Assembly: GCA_012728855.1 (NCBI GenBank)
Contig: JAAYEH010000566.1
Location: 1-46,229, forward strand
DNA from: Rhodopirellula sp.
GTDB lineage: Bacteria > Planctomycetota > Planctomycetia > Pirellulales > Thermoguttaceae
Direction of reading: 5' to 3'
DNA length: 46,229 nt
The notes under the pieces were generated by a model, which was given only the letters and a program-made list of their open reading frames with translations, was not told where the DNA came from and ran no database searches. This document shows positions 1-8,431 of the stretch, piece after piece (positions within the stretch are counted from its first letter, which is position 1; every line of letters starts with the position of its first letter). The position numbers and the translations under genes are program-made.

Positions 1-77
1 AGCCCGACTCCGTTTCGCCAGGCAAGATGAGTCTAGCACCGAAAACAAGCAGAACGAAGGACACACGAGGAACTCTC

Positions 78-1115
78 TCACAAAACTGCCCCAAAAAATT
101 CCACTTGAATACCGAGCCAAGACACTGTCGGCGGCGCCGAAACGTGCGCCAATCCGAGGATTTGCCTACGGGCTCGATCGTTACCGTATGCCGGGTGGGC
201 CTTGCCAACATCGTGCCAACGTGCCGCGGTGGCAAGAGCCTCCCACGGAACTTCGGCGTCGAGCGGTTCGAAACAGCCAGCCAGGCGGCGTGCAGACGCG
301 GCGACCTGGAGGAGGTGGGGCGTCAGTTCGACCGGCGTAGCCTCCTCTTCCTCGTCCATCGCCGCCAATTCTTGTGCAAGTGCGACATGAACTGGCAGAC
401 GGGGCATTGGTTTGTGTTCGCCGTCGCCCGTCCAGCCCAGCAGTGCGTCGTAGCCACCCGCATCGCGGTGCAAGAGCAACACCATTCCCGGACGAAGGAC
501 CGCGGGCTGCATCGCCTGCCACTCTCGTTCCAATGGATCCCACCGCCAAGCCTCTTGGTTCTTCAACTTCTTCACGAACTCTCGCGCTTGCTGAATCCCA
601 ACGGCACACAGTTCTTCGCGCCCCGGGCCAGGAAAACAGCCCGGCTCCGCAGGGGGCGATTTCGCGAACTCGCGCCAGAAGAACTGCACGTCGTTGTCGT
701 CCGAGTCCCGGATGTAGCGCGATACATCGAGGTCGTTGCCGCTAAGATCCGGTGTCGTGTCCCAGAGTTCGAGAAGGTCTTTGCAACGAACCGTATGCAC
801 GATGATCGGCGGTTCACGATGCTCGACGGCGGCAAGCGAAATGAGTCCCACGTCATCCAGATCGGCTAGGTAATCACGAGCCGGTTCGAGTTCCGAAAAG
901 CAGTACGCCAGGCGTCGCGGAGTGCTTTGGCGAATCGCCTCTTCGGGGTGCTCGCGCCGGCGATATAACCAGCCGAGGACCAAAGTCGCGGATTTTCCGA
1001 GTCCCGTGGAGACGGGCAGCAAGGCTGGTAGTTTCGTGGAGGTCGCAAAGCGACGTTGGTACGGGTACGGCTTGGCGCCGGCGGTTGCGTGAGTGAAGAA
1101 GTCATCGAAAGTCAT
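78..1115 (-). pseudogene. cas3: Internally deleted CRISPR helicase-nuclease Cas3 (type I-G-like)
   Basis: This 345-codon frame starts at the ATG complementary to 1113-1115. The N-terminus resembles a Cas3 helicase start (PYPYQRRFA) followed by a Walker A loop, STGLGKSA, at about residues 36-43. After roughly residue 72 the expected DEAH box and helicase motifs II-VI are absent. The frame passes straight to a segment typical of the C-terminal part of this Cas3 family (DTTPDLSGNDLDVSRYI, about 119-135) and then to an HD-nuclease signature, RWHDVGKAHP, at about 299-308. The C-terminus stops about 37 residues later, so the HD domain is also truncated. An HD domain after the helicase is the arrangement I associate with subtype I-G (former I-U). 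Length is well under half of a normal Cas3. No other cas gene or repeat array is visible here. It is inferred to be non-functional for interference; an assembly join is the alternative. Confidence 0.72.
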
Positions 1116-1305
1116 TGCAGCGGTCTCCCAACGCGTCCTACTACTTGAGTGATCGGACCCTGAACAAGCTCCTGCGACACTTCCGCGCGGCGAGGAGACG
1201 ATTTGGCAGCCGAGCATACGCGGCCGCCGCATTTCGATAGACGTCGATCAAAGTCGCGTTCGTGCTTGGCATCTTCCTTCCTCGAATTCCGGACCCAAGG
1301 AATCA

Positions 1306-1345
1306 ACTCGGTGCGTGCGAATCCGAAACTCCGCACGCACCGAGT
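1306..1345. repeat. Perfect 14-bp inverted repeat (hairpin)
   Basis: ACTCGGTGCGTGCG at 1306-1319 is the exact reverse complement of 1332-1345, with a 12-nt loop. It lies just downstream of the small minus-strand gene at 1363-1650, between it and the cas3 remnant. It could act as a factor-independent terminator for that gene, although no clear T run follows, or be another member of the palindromes scattered through this window. Confidence 0.6.
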
Positions 1346-1362
1346 ACGGAGAATGGTCGCGA

Positions 1363-1650
1363 CTATTTTGGACGAGTCGCGAGGCCCCGGTAGTCGCCGG
1401 CACTTCGAGGCAGGCCTCCGCGATCCTGCCCGCGTTTACGCAGCGTGATCAGGCGGCGTAGGATGACGGACGAAGGCTGTCGCTCGCCGATCGGCAGTCG
1501 CTCGTTGACGGATCGCGCGAAACCGGCGGCTTCGTCAAGATCTGTCAGAATGTCGTCGACGGACAACCCACGCTCGAGATACCCGAGATAGCGAGCTGCC
1601 ACGTATCCTATCCAGGGCTGAATTGCAGACACTTGCGCGCATGAATACAC
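1363..1650 (-). CDS. Small hypothetical protein
   Basis: A 95-residue frame that I do not recognise. It contains a plausible helical region (SVDDILTDLDEAAGFARSVN) followed by a basic stretch (SVILRRLITLRKRGQDRGG), so a small DNA- or RNA-binding role is conceivable but unsupported. No strong Shine-Dalgarno is seen before the first ATG, and the start could be internal. It lies upstream of the cas3 remnant on the same strand and may be a relic of the same decayed locus. A 14-bp hairpin follows its stop codon. Coding status is moderately likely from amino-acid composition only. Confidence 0.4.
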   Translation of the reverse strand: MYSCAQVSAIQPWIGYVAARYLGYLERGLSVDDILTDLDEAAGFARSVNERLPIGERQPSSVILRRLITLRKRGQDRGGLPRSAGDYRGLATRPK

Positions 1651-2423
1651 TCTCCCTGCCCCTCAAGGATGAGGTGGCCGGGCTTGCCAAGACAAAAAAG
1701 GGAGTGGTTTAAGGTGGAGTCTGGAGTTGCTGTTGTGGGGCGTTGCGGAGCGGAGTGAGCGCAGCGAACGAAGCGGAGCAACGCCCCACAACAGCCGCGA
1801 ACTCGTACTCCTCATACACCCGCCTGGTACACGCCCCACGCGACACCCCGGCGGCGGGGCGTGGCTAGTCGGTACGACGGATTACGGCACGGTAAAGACC
1901 ACCAACGCCGCAACCACGCGGCGGTGTCTTCCCCGCGCTGACAGGCATTGCCTGCCTCCAGGTCAGAATTGCGGTGGTGGCATCCGTGCCGCAAAACGCG
2001 ACATCCTTCGCGGCGGCCCATAACGGGCTCTCCCGGCGCAAACCTCCCGGAACGTCGATCGACGTCTCAGACTTGCCGATAAGCCGTTGCCCGCGAGAGT
2101 GCGGGCGATGCAGTTACGTTAGCCGAAAACCCTCCTCTTTGCAAGCAGTCATTACCCCATCGCAGTTCCGATCCGCGCGCGATGGGCATGATACTGCTAT
2201 GATCGGTGGGAAAACGATCCAGGCCGGGAGGGGAATCACGAATCACACGAATGATACCGATGGCGCATCGAGAGGCTGCTCGTAGACGCTGTTGCCCCGC
2301 GAGATCCTCACGCCGAGATCGAACTGTTGAAAAGAACCAGCCGTCACCCAACTTCTCGACGAGCATCTGCCCGAGCCGCAGCGCAATTGGCTTTTATGAC
2401 TGGACGGGACGGCGCTTGCCGCG
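1651..2423. other. Intergenic region without convincing gene
   Basis: About 770 bases in which I find no convincing gene. Short frames on both strands are Arg/Pro-rich, lack Shine-Dalgarno sites and resemble nothing known. The only clear structure is the inverted repeat at 1729-1795. Together with the cas3 remnant and the small unknown gene this makes the first 2.4 kb look like a decaying accessory region. Confidence 0.55.
1729..1795. repeat. 18-bp perfect inverted repeat
   Basis: GCTGTTGTGGGGCGTTGC at 1729-1746 is matched exactly in reverse complement at 1778-1795. The 31-nt loop is purine-rich (GGAGCGGAGTGAGCGCAGCG) and could partly refold. No gene borders it within 70 bp on either side. 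It is classed as an intergenic palindromic repeat rather than a terminator because no T run follows on either strand. Confidence 0.7.
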
Positions 2424-2726
2424 TTAGGCCAGGACACTGACCAACTCGTTGCGGATCTCCTGCTCGATCCTCCCCTTGAACATCATGGCGACAATCGGCA
2501 ACTGGGCATCGATGCGGACCTGGGACGGCTCGACGTTCACCGTGCCGCTCACCTTCACGCCGGTCGCCTTGAATCGATACGTCATCGAGGCACCGTTCCA
2601 GTCTCCCTCGAAATCCTGCAGATGTTGACCATGCTCCTGTTGAAGTTCCCCGAAGCGAGTCTGTAAGCGTTGGGTGGCTTCCTCTTCGGTCAGGTTGTGA
2701 GGAACCGCCAAGGAAAGCTTGGGCAT
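2424..2726 (-). CDS. Polyhydroxyalkanoic acid system family protein
   Basis: A 100-residue protein matching the small family often annotated as putative polyhydroxyalkanoic acid system protein (PHA granule region). Visible hallmarks are the N-terminal MPKLSLAVPHNLTEEEATQR segment, a central FEGDWNGASMTYRF strand region and the closing VMMFKGRIEQEIRNEL-like helix (here VAMMFKGRIEQEIRNEL). The molecular function of the family is not established; proximity to PHA genes gave the name and no PHA synthase is present here. Length is the usual one for the family. It is the last gene of a minus-strand run that begins with the DoxX gene, 78 bp after the sugar-isomerase stop. Confidence 0.8.
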   Translation of the reverse strand: MPKLSLAVPHNLTEEEATQRLQTRFGELQQEHGQHLQDFEGDWNGASMTYRFKATGVKVSGTVNVEPSQVRIDAQLPIVAMMFKGRIEQEIRNELVSVLA

Positions 2727-2804
2727 GCGAGTCGCCTGTCTGGTGGAAGATCGCGAAGGCCGAAACCCGCGTGATGCGCGGGTTTCGGAGAATTCGCTTG
2801 ATAA

Positions 2805-3653
2805 CTAGCCGATCTGCAATTTGGATTTCAGCCGGGTGAGAACATCAACCGCCTGGCTGATTTCCGCCTTCTGCCGGGCGGGATCCTGCGGGATTTCCCG
2901 CTCGATGGTCAAGGGACCGTCGTAGCCGATGTCTTTGAGTGTGGCGAGAAACTGCTCGAAATTGACGTCGCCCTGGCCGACGGGCACCTCGGCGCCCCAC
3001 TCCTTGCCAGGGTTCGCGGCCCACTTGGCATCCTTGCAGTGGACGCTGCGGACGAAACGCCCAACCTTGCGTAAGGCTTCGATCGGCTGGCCCGACCCGT
3101 AGAGGATCATGTTGGCCGGATCGAAATTGATGAAGAGATTGTCGCGGTCCACCTCGGCGATGAACTGCAGCAGGGCTTCGGCGGTTTCCTGGCCGGTCTC
3201 CAGGTGCAGGCGCTGATCGTTGCTGCCGCAGTGATCGCAAATCTGGCGGGTAACGGCGACAATGTCGGCATACATCGGATCGCTCTTCTCGTGCGGCACA
3301 AAACCGAGGTGCAAGGCGACCACGTCCACCCCCAGCAGCCTGGCGAAATCGGCGATTTCCAACATTTCCCGCGTTCGCTCGGCGCGGGTTTCGGGGGGCA
3401 CCAGACCGACGGTCTTGGTGACGGTGGGAATGTCGGCGTAGCTCTCGCCTTCGAAGCCGCCGAAGACGACGGAGATTTGCGTGCCGATTTCGCTGAGCTT
3501 CGCCGCGAACTCCTTGGCCACCTCCGGCGTCCGCGTGTTCTGATGCGGCGCGTGCAGGTGAATCGTGGGGATCTTCAGCTCCTCAACCACCTCCAGTTTC
3601 ACGCCCAATCCGGCGTCGACACTGGCAAACACACCGATCGGCCACTTTTTCAC
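2805..3653 (-). CDS. Sugar phosphate isomerase/epimerase (TIM barrel)
   Basis: A 282-residue xylose-isomerase-like TIM-barrel protein (AP endonuclease 2 / sugar phosphate isomerase superfamily). Supporting motifs are HLHAPHQNTRT near the N-terminus, VALHLGFVPHE, HLETGQETAEALLQF (metal-binding Glu), LFINFDPANMILYGSG (metal-binding Asp) and VHCKDAKWA, ending with TIEREIPQDP. These carry the His/Glu/Asp ligands of the family. The GTG complementary to 3651-3653 is chosen because GAAGGAGGG lies just upstream; the longer frame back to 3707 begins with unrelated Arg/Gly-rich sequence. It follows two Gfo/Idh/MocA genes, and such pairs usually act together in oxidation and isomerisation of sugars or inositols. 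The exact substrate cannot be read from sequence. Confidence 0.88.
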   Translation of the reverse strand: MKKWPIGVFASVDAGLGVKLEVVEELKIPTIHLHAPHQNTRTPEVAKEFAAKLSEIGTQISVVFGGFEGESYADIPTVTKTVGLVPPETRAERTREMLEIADFARLLGVDVVALHLGFVPHEKSDPMYADIVAVTRQICDHCGSNDQRLHLETGQETAEALLQFIAEVDRDNLFINFDPANMILYGSGQPIEALRKVGRFVRSVHCKDAKWAANPGKEWGAEVPVGQGDVNFEQFLATLKDIGYDGPLTIEREIPQDPARQKAEISQAVDVLTRLKSKLQIG

Positions 3654-3707
3654 GAGACCCTCCTTCGCTACCGCGGCTCTGCCGCGGCCAGATGGTGAAC
3701 GAACCAA

Positions 3708-3807
3708 GCATGGTTCAAAAAACGGGGACAGGCACCTCGCCGAACCGTGTCTTTCACCGGCAGAAGGCTACTTGGCTCGGAGCCAGTCCCCGTTTTTTGA
3801 ACCATGC
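3708..3807. repeat. Palindromic element with 22-bp arms (GGGGACAGGCAC-core family)
   Basis: 3708-3729 is a perfect 22-nt reverse complement of 3786-3807; the arms begin GCATGGTTC and end CGGGGAC. Inside lies the core GGGGACAGGCAC (3724-3735) opposite GAGCCAGTCCCC (3780-3791), which pair except at two positions. The same core in inverted orientation recurs at 34995-35044 and a diverged version at 17351-17420. It sits in the 211-bp gap between the isomerase start and the upstream Gfo/Idh/MocA stop, so it would be transcribed within the operon. Confidence 0.85.
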
Positions 3808-3864
3808 CACAAACCACATCACTGCTGTCCGGTGCCGCTAGGATACCCGACAGCGGCGGCCGGT

Positions 3865-5604
3865 TCAAGCGTAGCGGGAGAGATCCGGCTTGTCGCCCTC
3901 GGGGGTTTCGTCGCTCTTCGGATCGAACCACTCCTTTTTGAACTCGATCCGCTGACCTTCGCGGGCGGCCATGTTGGTGGTCAGGGCAATTACGGCGTCG
4001 GTCAACGCCACCTTGGGATGGCAGTGAGGCGGCAAGTCGTTATCCGGATTGCGGATACACCACGCCCAATGCTCTTCTTGCTCCGTGTAGCCGCGGCTGA
4101 TGCCCTGCAGGGCCTGGGTGCCGACCGCCGCGGACACTTCATCGCCGGCATCGTTCAACTCAATCTTGGCCGGGCGTTTTTCGTTCTTGCCGTCCTTGGC
4201 CAGGCGGATCTTGCTGAGCGTGTCGGAGGTGCGGTACAAGAGGGCTTCCTGCTCCCGTTCCAGCAGGAGAGTTCCCTCGGTGCCGAAAACCGTCTCTCCG
4301 TAGCCGCCGAAACCGTTGCCGTTGATCGACGCATAGGCCACGCCGATCTTCTTCATCGAATCGACCGGGTCGTCGGCGTCGTAGCCCGGGGCGGGAAATT
4401 CAAAGAGGCAGAAGACATGGTCTTCCACGTCGCGGTCGGGCGGGAAGATCGGACGGTTGCCGGCCGCCGCCACGTTGAGCGGATACTGCTTCTTGCCGTC
4501 GTGCATCGCCGCAATGAAAATACTGGCCGCATCGAGCTGGTGGCTGCCGAGTTCCGCCATCAGCCCGCCGCCGGTGCGGTTCCACAGTCGCCAGCGGATC
4601 AGCTCTTCGATCGCGGGCACCTTGTAGACGACCTTGCCGGCGCCGTCTTTGATCTCTTTGGCCTCGTAGCCGAATTTCTCGGCCTCGACCGCTTCGTCGG
4701 CAATTTGGGCCATCACCTGCGCGACCCGTTTTTCCCACTGCGCCAACGACTTGTCCTTGGCTTTCTTGGCCGCGTCGAGCTGGCCTTGCCAGCTCTTGAG
4801 TTTCTTGGCCAGCGATTCGGCCTGGGGGTCGTCGGGCTTGGACTTCTGCGGCAGCGGCTGCTGCCAGCTATCGCTACCGGGCAAGTTGCCGCGGTGCCAC
4901 TGGGCGCGGATATGATGAATGTCGCCGATCACGCCGCGGGAGATCATGTAAACGGCGTTGTCGTAGAGCACGTTGTAATGCCGCTGGTGGCCGGTGACCA
5001 GATAAAGCCCGGTTTCGTCGGCGACCCTCGCCATTTCCTTGCACTCGCGAACGCTGTGCCCCATGAGCTTTTCCGTCAGCACGTGCAGGCCGGCTTTCAT
5101 CGCGGCGATGGCCGCCGAAGCGTGCAGGTGCAAAGGCAAGGCGATGATCACCGCCTCCAGCCCGTCGGGCTTGGCGTTGTTGATCAGATCGTGGTAGTCG
5201 CCGTAGACCTTGACGTTCTTACGGGCCTCGTCTTCCGACTTCCACTCGTACTTAGTAATGAGCCCCGGTCGGATTGCCAGGAGGTCGCTGTCGCCGTACC
5301 AGTCGCCGTGGAAGGCACGGTGGACGCTGTAGGGGCGGATATCGGAGATCGCCTTGACCTGGATGAACTTGGGGTTGATCGCCCCCAGCAGCACGCTCCC
5401 TTCATCGCCGGTGCCGATGACGCCGATGCGAAGCGGCTCTTTCACCGAGTCGCCGTAGCCATAGTAATAGGCGCCGAGGCCCGCGCCGGAGGCGAGCCCT
5501 TGCTGGGCCGACTTGTGGAGGAAATCCCGCCGCATCAGCTTGCTTCCGACCGCGGCGCGGAAGTTCTCGATCCCGATTGCCCGTTCTTCCGGAGTCAGAT
5601 TCAT
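3865..5604 (-). CDS. Gfo/Idh/MocA family oxidoreductase with Tat-like leader (paralogue 2)
   Basis: A 579-residue NAD(P)-dependent oxidoreductase. Residues about 20-50 form a leader (MRRDFLHKSAQQGLASGAG) resembling a Tat signal, followed by the Rossmann nucleotide site RIGVIGTGDEGSVL. The segment LHVLTEKLMGHS replaces the usual EKP with EKL. Later motifs are VTGHQRHYNVLYD and GGLMAELGSHQLDAASIF, the catalytic/substrate region of the family. A charged insertion (about 255-300, rich in K/E/Q) makes it longer than typical 350-400-residue relatives. It is paralogous to the next upstream gene (5692-7398) over its full length, sharing even the MNLTPEERA start, so the two are a tandem duplication. 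Location is probably periplasmic if the leader works. Substrate unknown; sugar or cyclitol derivative inferred. Confidence 0.88.
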   Translation of the reverse strand: MNLTPEERAIGIENFRAAVGSKLMRRDFLHKSAQQGLASGAGLGAYYYGYGDSVKEPLRIGVIGTGDEGSVLLGAINPKFIQVKAISDIRPYSVHRAFHGDWYGDSDLLAIRPGLITKYEWKSEDEARKNVKVYGDYHDLINNAKPDGLEAVIIALPLHLHASAAIAAMKAGLHVLTEKLMGHSVRECKEMARVADETGLYLVTGHQRHYNVLYDNAVYMISRGVIGDIHHIRAQWHRGNLPGSDSWQQPLPQKSKPDDPQAESLAKKLKSWQGQLDAAKKAKDKSLAQWEKRVAQVMAQIADEAVEAEKFGYEAKEIKDGAGKVVYKVPAIEELIRWRLWNRTGGGLMAELGSHQLDAASIFIAAMHDGKKQYPLNVAAAGNRPIFPPDRDVEDHVFCLFEFPAPGYDADDPVDSMKKIGVAYASINGNGFGGYGETVFGTEGTLLLEREQEALLYRTSDTLSKIRLAKDGKNEKRPAKIELNDAGDEVSAAVGTQALQGISRGYTEQEEHWAWCIRNPDNDLPPHCHPKVALTDAVIALTTNMAAREGQRIEFKKEWFDPKSDETPEGDKPDLSRYA

Positions 5605-5691
5605 CGTGACGTGCTTTCTCGCTTAAGCGTTGATTTGCTCAATCAGCCCCGCGTTCTTTCGGGAGCTTGGCCTGCTACTGTCGGGATTGTC

Positions 5692-7398
5692 TTACGAGTA
5701 CCGGGAAAGGTCCGGCTTGACGCCTTCGGGGGTTTCGTCGCTATCCATATCGAACCACGCTTCCATGAATTCGATTCGTTTTCCCTCGCGGGCGGCGACA
5801 TTGGTCGTCAGGGCGATGATCGCATCGCCCATGGCCACCTTCGGGCCGCAGCGGGGCTGGTTTTCCGGGGCCGGGTTGCGGATGCACCAGGCCCAGTGTT
5901 CCATTTCTTCCGTATAACCGCGGCTGACGTCGGGCGACGGTCCGCCGGCTGCCGCCGCTGCTTGCGGCGGTCCGCTGGCCTGCGTGTCCATCGTCGGTCC
6001 AGCCGTCTTGCCCACCGACACTTTGCTGGCGCTGGCGTCGCGATAAAGCATCACTTCTTTCTCGCGGTCGAGGATCAGCGTGCCGCGGGTTCCGTAGACG
6101 ATCTCGCCGTAGCCGCCGAAGCCGTTGCCGTTGATCGAGGCATACTGCACGCCGATCTTCTTCATGCGGTTGACCGCATCCTTGGGGTCATAGCCGGGCG
6201 CGGGAAACTCCAGCAAGCAGTAGACGTGGTCTTCCACCTCGCGGTCGGGCGGGAAAAGGGGCCGGTTGGCGGCCGCGACGACACTGAGCGGGTGCTGCTT
6301 GTGACCGCCATGCATGGCGGAGACGAAGATGCTGGCCGCATCGAGTTGATGGCTGCCCAATTCGGCCATGAGTCCGCCGCCGGTGCGGTTCCATAACCGC
6401 CAGCGGATCAGCTCTTCAATCGCGGGCCGGCGATAAACCACCTTGCCCGCGCGATCCTTGTACTCCGCGTCCTCGTAGCCGAACTTGACGGCGTCGACGA
6501 TCTCATCGCGGATCTGTGCTTTGAGCTGGTCGACGCGGCGCTGCCATAGGTCGATATCGCGGCCGCCGGCGCCTTCCAAGGCTCGCTCCCAACTCGCCAG
6601 TTTCGCGGCGAGTTCTTTGGCGAGCGCGTCGTCGGGCTTGGATTTCTTCGGCAAAGGCTGTTGCCAACTGTCGGTGCCGGGGAGGTTTCCTCGATGCCAC
6701 TGGGCGCGGATGTAATGGAGGTCGCCGAGGATGCCGCGGCGAATCGCCTCCATGGCTTCGTGGTAGAGGATGTTGTAGTGGCGCTGATGCCCCACGGCCA
6801 AGTACAGACCCGTCTGCTCGGCGGTGCGGCCCATTTCCTTGCACTCATGGACGCTGTGGCCCATGAGCTTCTCCGTGAGCACGTGCAGGCCGGCTTTCAT
6901 GGCGGCGATGGCCGCCGGGGCGTGCAGGTGCAGCGGCAGGGCAATGATCACCCCTTCCAGCCCGTCCTTCTTGGCATTGGCGATCAATTCCTGATAGTCG
7001 CCATAAACCGCAACGTGCTTGCGGGCCTCGTCCTCGGTCTTCCAGCCGTACTTGGCCATCAGCCCGGGTCGAGCCGCCAGGGCGGCATCGCTGTAGATGT
7101 CGCCGTGAAAGGCGCGGTGGACGTTGTAGGGGCGGATATCGGCAATCGATTTGATGTGGATGTAGTCGGGCGTGACGGCGCCGATCAACACGCTCCCTTC
7201 GTCGCCCGTGCCCAGCACGCCGACGCGGAGCGGGTTGCCTTCAGCCTTCTCGTAGCCGAAATAGAACGCGCCCAGGCTGCCGGCGGAGACCATGCCCGCG
7301 GCAAGGCCGCCCTTGAGAAAACCGCGCCGCGACACATCGCCGACCGCCGCGTGGAAACTCTCTCTGCCGGCTGCTCTTTCCTCAGGAGTCAGGTTCAT
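5692..7398 (-). CDS. Gfo/Idh/MocA family oxidoreductase with Tat signal (paralogue 1)
   Basis: A 568-residue homologue of the neighbouring gene. It has a clearer twin-arginine signal (VSRRGFLKGGLAAGMVSAG, about residues 24-42), then the nucleotide-binding loop RVGVLGTGDEGSVLIGA, the TEKLMGHS segment and GGLMAELGSHQLDAASIF. The ATG complementary to 7396-7398 is preferred because it aligns with the paralogue's MNLTPEERA start and has GAGAGG upstream; the frame open to 7542 overlaps the DoxX gene. A low-complexity Gly/Ala/Pro loop (about 485-505) is absent from the paralogue. Thirty-one bases separate it from the DoxX stop, indicating co-transcription. The two copies have diverged enough to suggest distinct substrates. 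Confidence 0.88.
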   Translation of the reverse strand: MNLTPEERAAGRESFHAAVGDVSRRGFLKGGLAAGMVSAGSLGAFYFGYEKAEGNPLRVGVLGTGDEGSVLIGAVTPDYIHIKSIADIRPYNVHRAFHGDIYSDAALAARPGLMAKYGWKTEDEARKHVAVYGDYQELIANAKKDGLEGVIIALPLHLHAPAAIAAMKAGLHVLTEKLMGHSVHECKEMGRTAEQTGLYLAVGHQRHYNILYHEAMEAIRRGILGDLHYIRAQWHRGNLPGTDSWQQPLPKKSKPDDALAKELAAKLASWERALEGAGGRDIDLWQRRVDQLKAQIRDEIVDAVKFGYEDAEYKDRAGKVVYRRPAIEELIRWRLWNRTGGGLMAELGSHQLDAASIFVSAMHGGHKQHPLSVVAAANRPLFPPDREVEDHVYCLLEFPAPGYDPKDAVNRMKKIGVQYASINGNGFGGYGEIVYGTRGTLILDREKEVMLYRDASASKVSVGKTAGPTMDTQASGPPQAAAAAGGPSPDVSRGYTEEMEHWAWCIRNPAPENQPRCGPKVAMGDAIIALTTNVAAREGKRIEFMEAWFDMDSDETPEGVKPDLSRYS

Positions 7399-7429
7399 AT
7401 CCAAAGGACCTCTCGTTAGATTCTGGCGA

Positions 7430-8431
7430 TCAGCTCTTGTTGCCGTAACGGTCTTCCAAAGGACGGCCGATCCAATGGTAGAGGAAGTAATCCAAACCAC
7501 CCCACCGCCCCACCGGCAACGCGACCAGAGCGAAGATGGCAACCATTTCTACGAAGTTCTTATCGACGATCAGCGCGTGGCCGACCACTTCTGGTGCGGG
7601 CGGATAGATCGCCGGCCACGGCGGCTGGGTGAGCAGAACGAAGATGAGGAACACGCCACCGCCGATGGCTGCCAGTCGCGTACACAACCCCAGCACGAGA
7701 CACAATCCGATCGCCGTCAGCCCGTAGGTCACCGACATGTCCAAGGCGTCGCTCCGTGTCTGGACGAAGGGAACCGGCACGGGCAGGCTCTCGGGCGAGG
7801 TGACCAATTTGGGAAGCATTCCCCTCGCCTTCTGATCCTTGTCGAGCACGTCCCACAGAGCAAGCCGATATTCCTCGCCCATCCCGTCCAACTCAGCGAA
7901 CCAGCCGTTGACCTCGCCGCGGAGTTCCATGCGGCGGTCCCAACTACGTTTTCTCTGGAACGGGGCGCCGTCGTTGCCTGCCGCCCTGTCCGCCTCAAAC
8001 CGATCGAGGCTCTCGTGGTAGGCGACGATGTCCTCGCGGTTGGCCGCCAGGTAATCCAGGAGCGAATCCTCGTAACGCTCGTAAATCGTCTCGATCGTTT
8101 TGGTCTGTTCCGGACCGGGCTTGTAGCGGCCGACGACTTCCTGCTTGAGATTCTTCCAAGCGGCAAGGTAGACGTCCGGCTTGACGGTTTTCTCGCCCGC
8201 TTCGTTGACCCCCAGCGCCAGTCGCTGACGACCATCCATATCCGGCAACATGGCGTAGAACAGCGGCGCGGCCGGCCCCTTCGCCTGACTCAAAAACGGC
8301 TCGGCGGAAAACTTGTCGGCGTGGCTGATCTTCCAAACGCCCTCGTAGAGAAAGTGCCACCCAATGGCCACCCGCAGGAGCACCAGCATCACCACGGCAG
8401 CCACGCCAATCTGAAACTTATTGCCGTTCAG
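7430..8431 (-). CDS. DoxX family membrane protein with large central insert
   Basis: A 333-residue DoxX-type protein. Hydrophobic segments flank the protein: one near the N-terminus (VAAVVMLVLLRVAIGWHFLY, with the typical DoxX R-x-G-x-x-F/Y-x-x-G feature) and two or three near the C-terminus (YGLTAIGLCLVLGLCTRLAA, GGGVFLIFVLL, FVEMVAIFALVALPVGRWG). Between them is about 170 residues of charged soluble sequence, unusual against roughly 130-150 residues for a plain DoxX protein. The start is placed at CTG (complement of 8429-8431) because AGGAGG lies 6 nt upstream; in-frame GTG at 8458 and ATG at 8491 are alternatives that would contain this Shine-Dalgarno inside the coding region. First gene of the Gfo/Idh/MocA run, perhaps the membrane redox partner (inference). 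Confidence 0.78.
   Translation of the reverse strand: MNGNKFQIGVAAVVMLVLLRVAIGWHFLYEGVWKISHADKFSAEPFLSQAKGPAAPLFYAMLPDMDGRQRLALGVNEAGEKTVKPDVYLAAWKNLKQEVVGRYKPGPEQTKTIETIYERYEDSLLDYLAANREDIVAYHESLDRFEADRAAGNDGAPFQRKRSWDRRMELRGEVNGWFAELDGMGEEYRLALWDVLDKDQKARGMLPKLVTSPESLPVPVPFVQTRSDALDMSVTYGLTAIGLCLVLGLCTRLAAIGGGVFLIFVLLTQPPWPAIYPPAPEVVGHALIVDKNFVEMVAIFALVALPVGRWGGLDYFLYHWIGRPLEDRYGNKS

Noticed and set aside
1..2423. CRISPR array next to the cas3 remnant
   Set aside because: No series of regularly spaced direct repeats was found in this or any other part of the window.
3565..6396. 943-codon open frame on the plus strand
   Set aside because: It lies antisense to the two Gfo/Idh/MocA genes and the isomerase, which have clear motifs and ribosome sites. 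High GC content in the codon third position keeps the opposite frame open; no family resemblance in the product.
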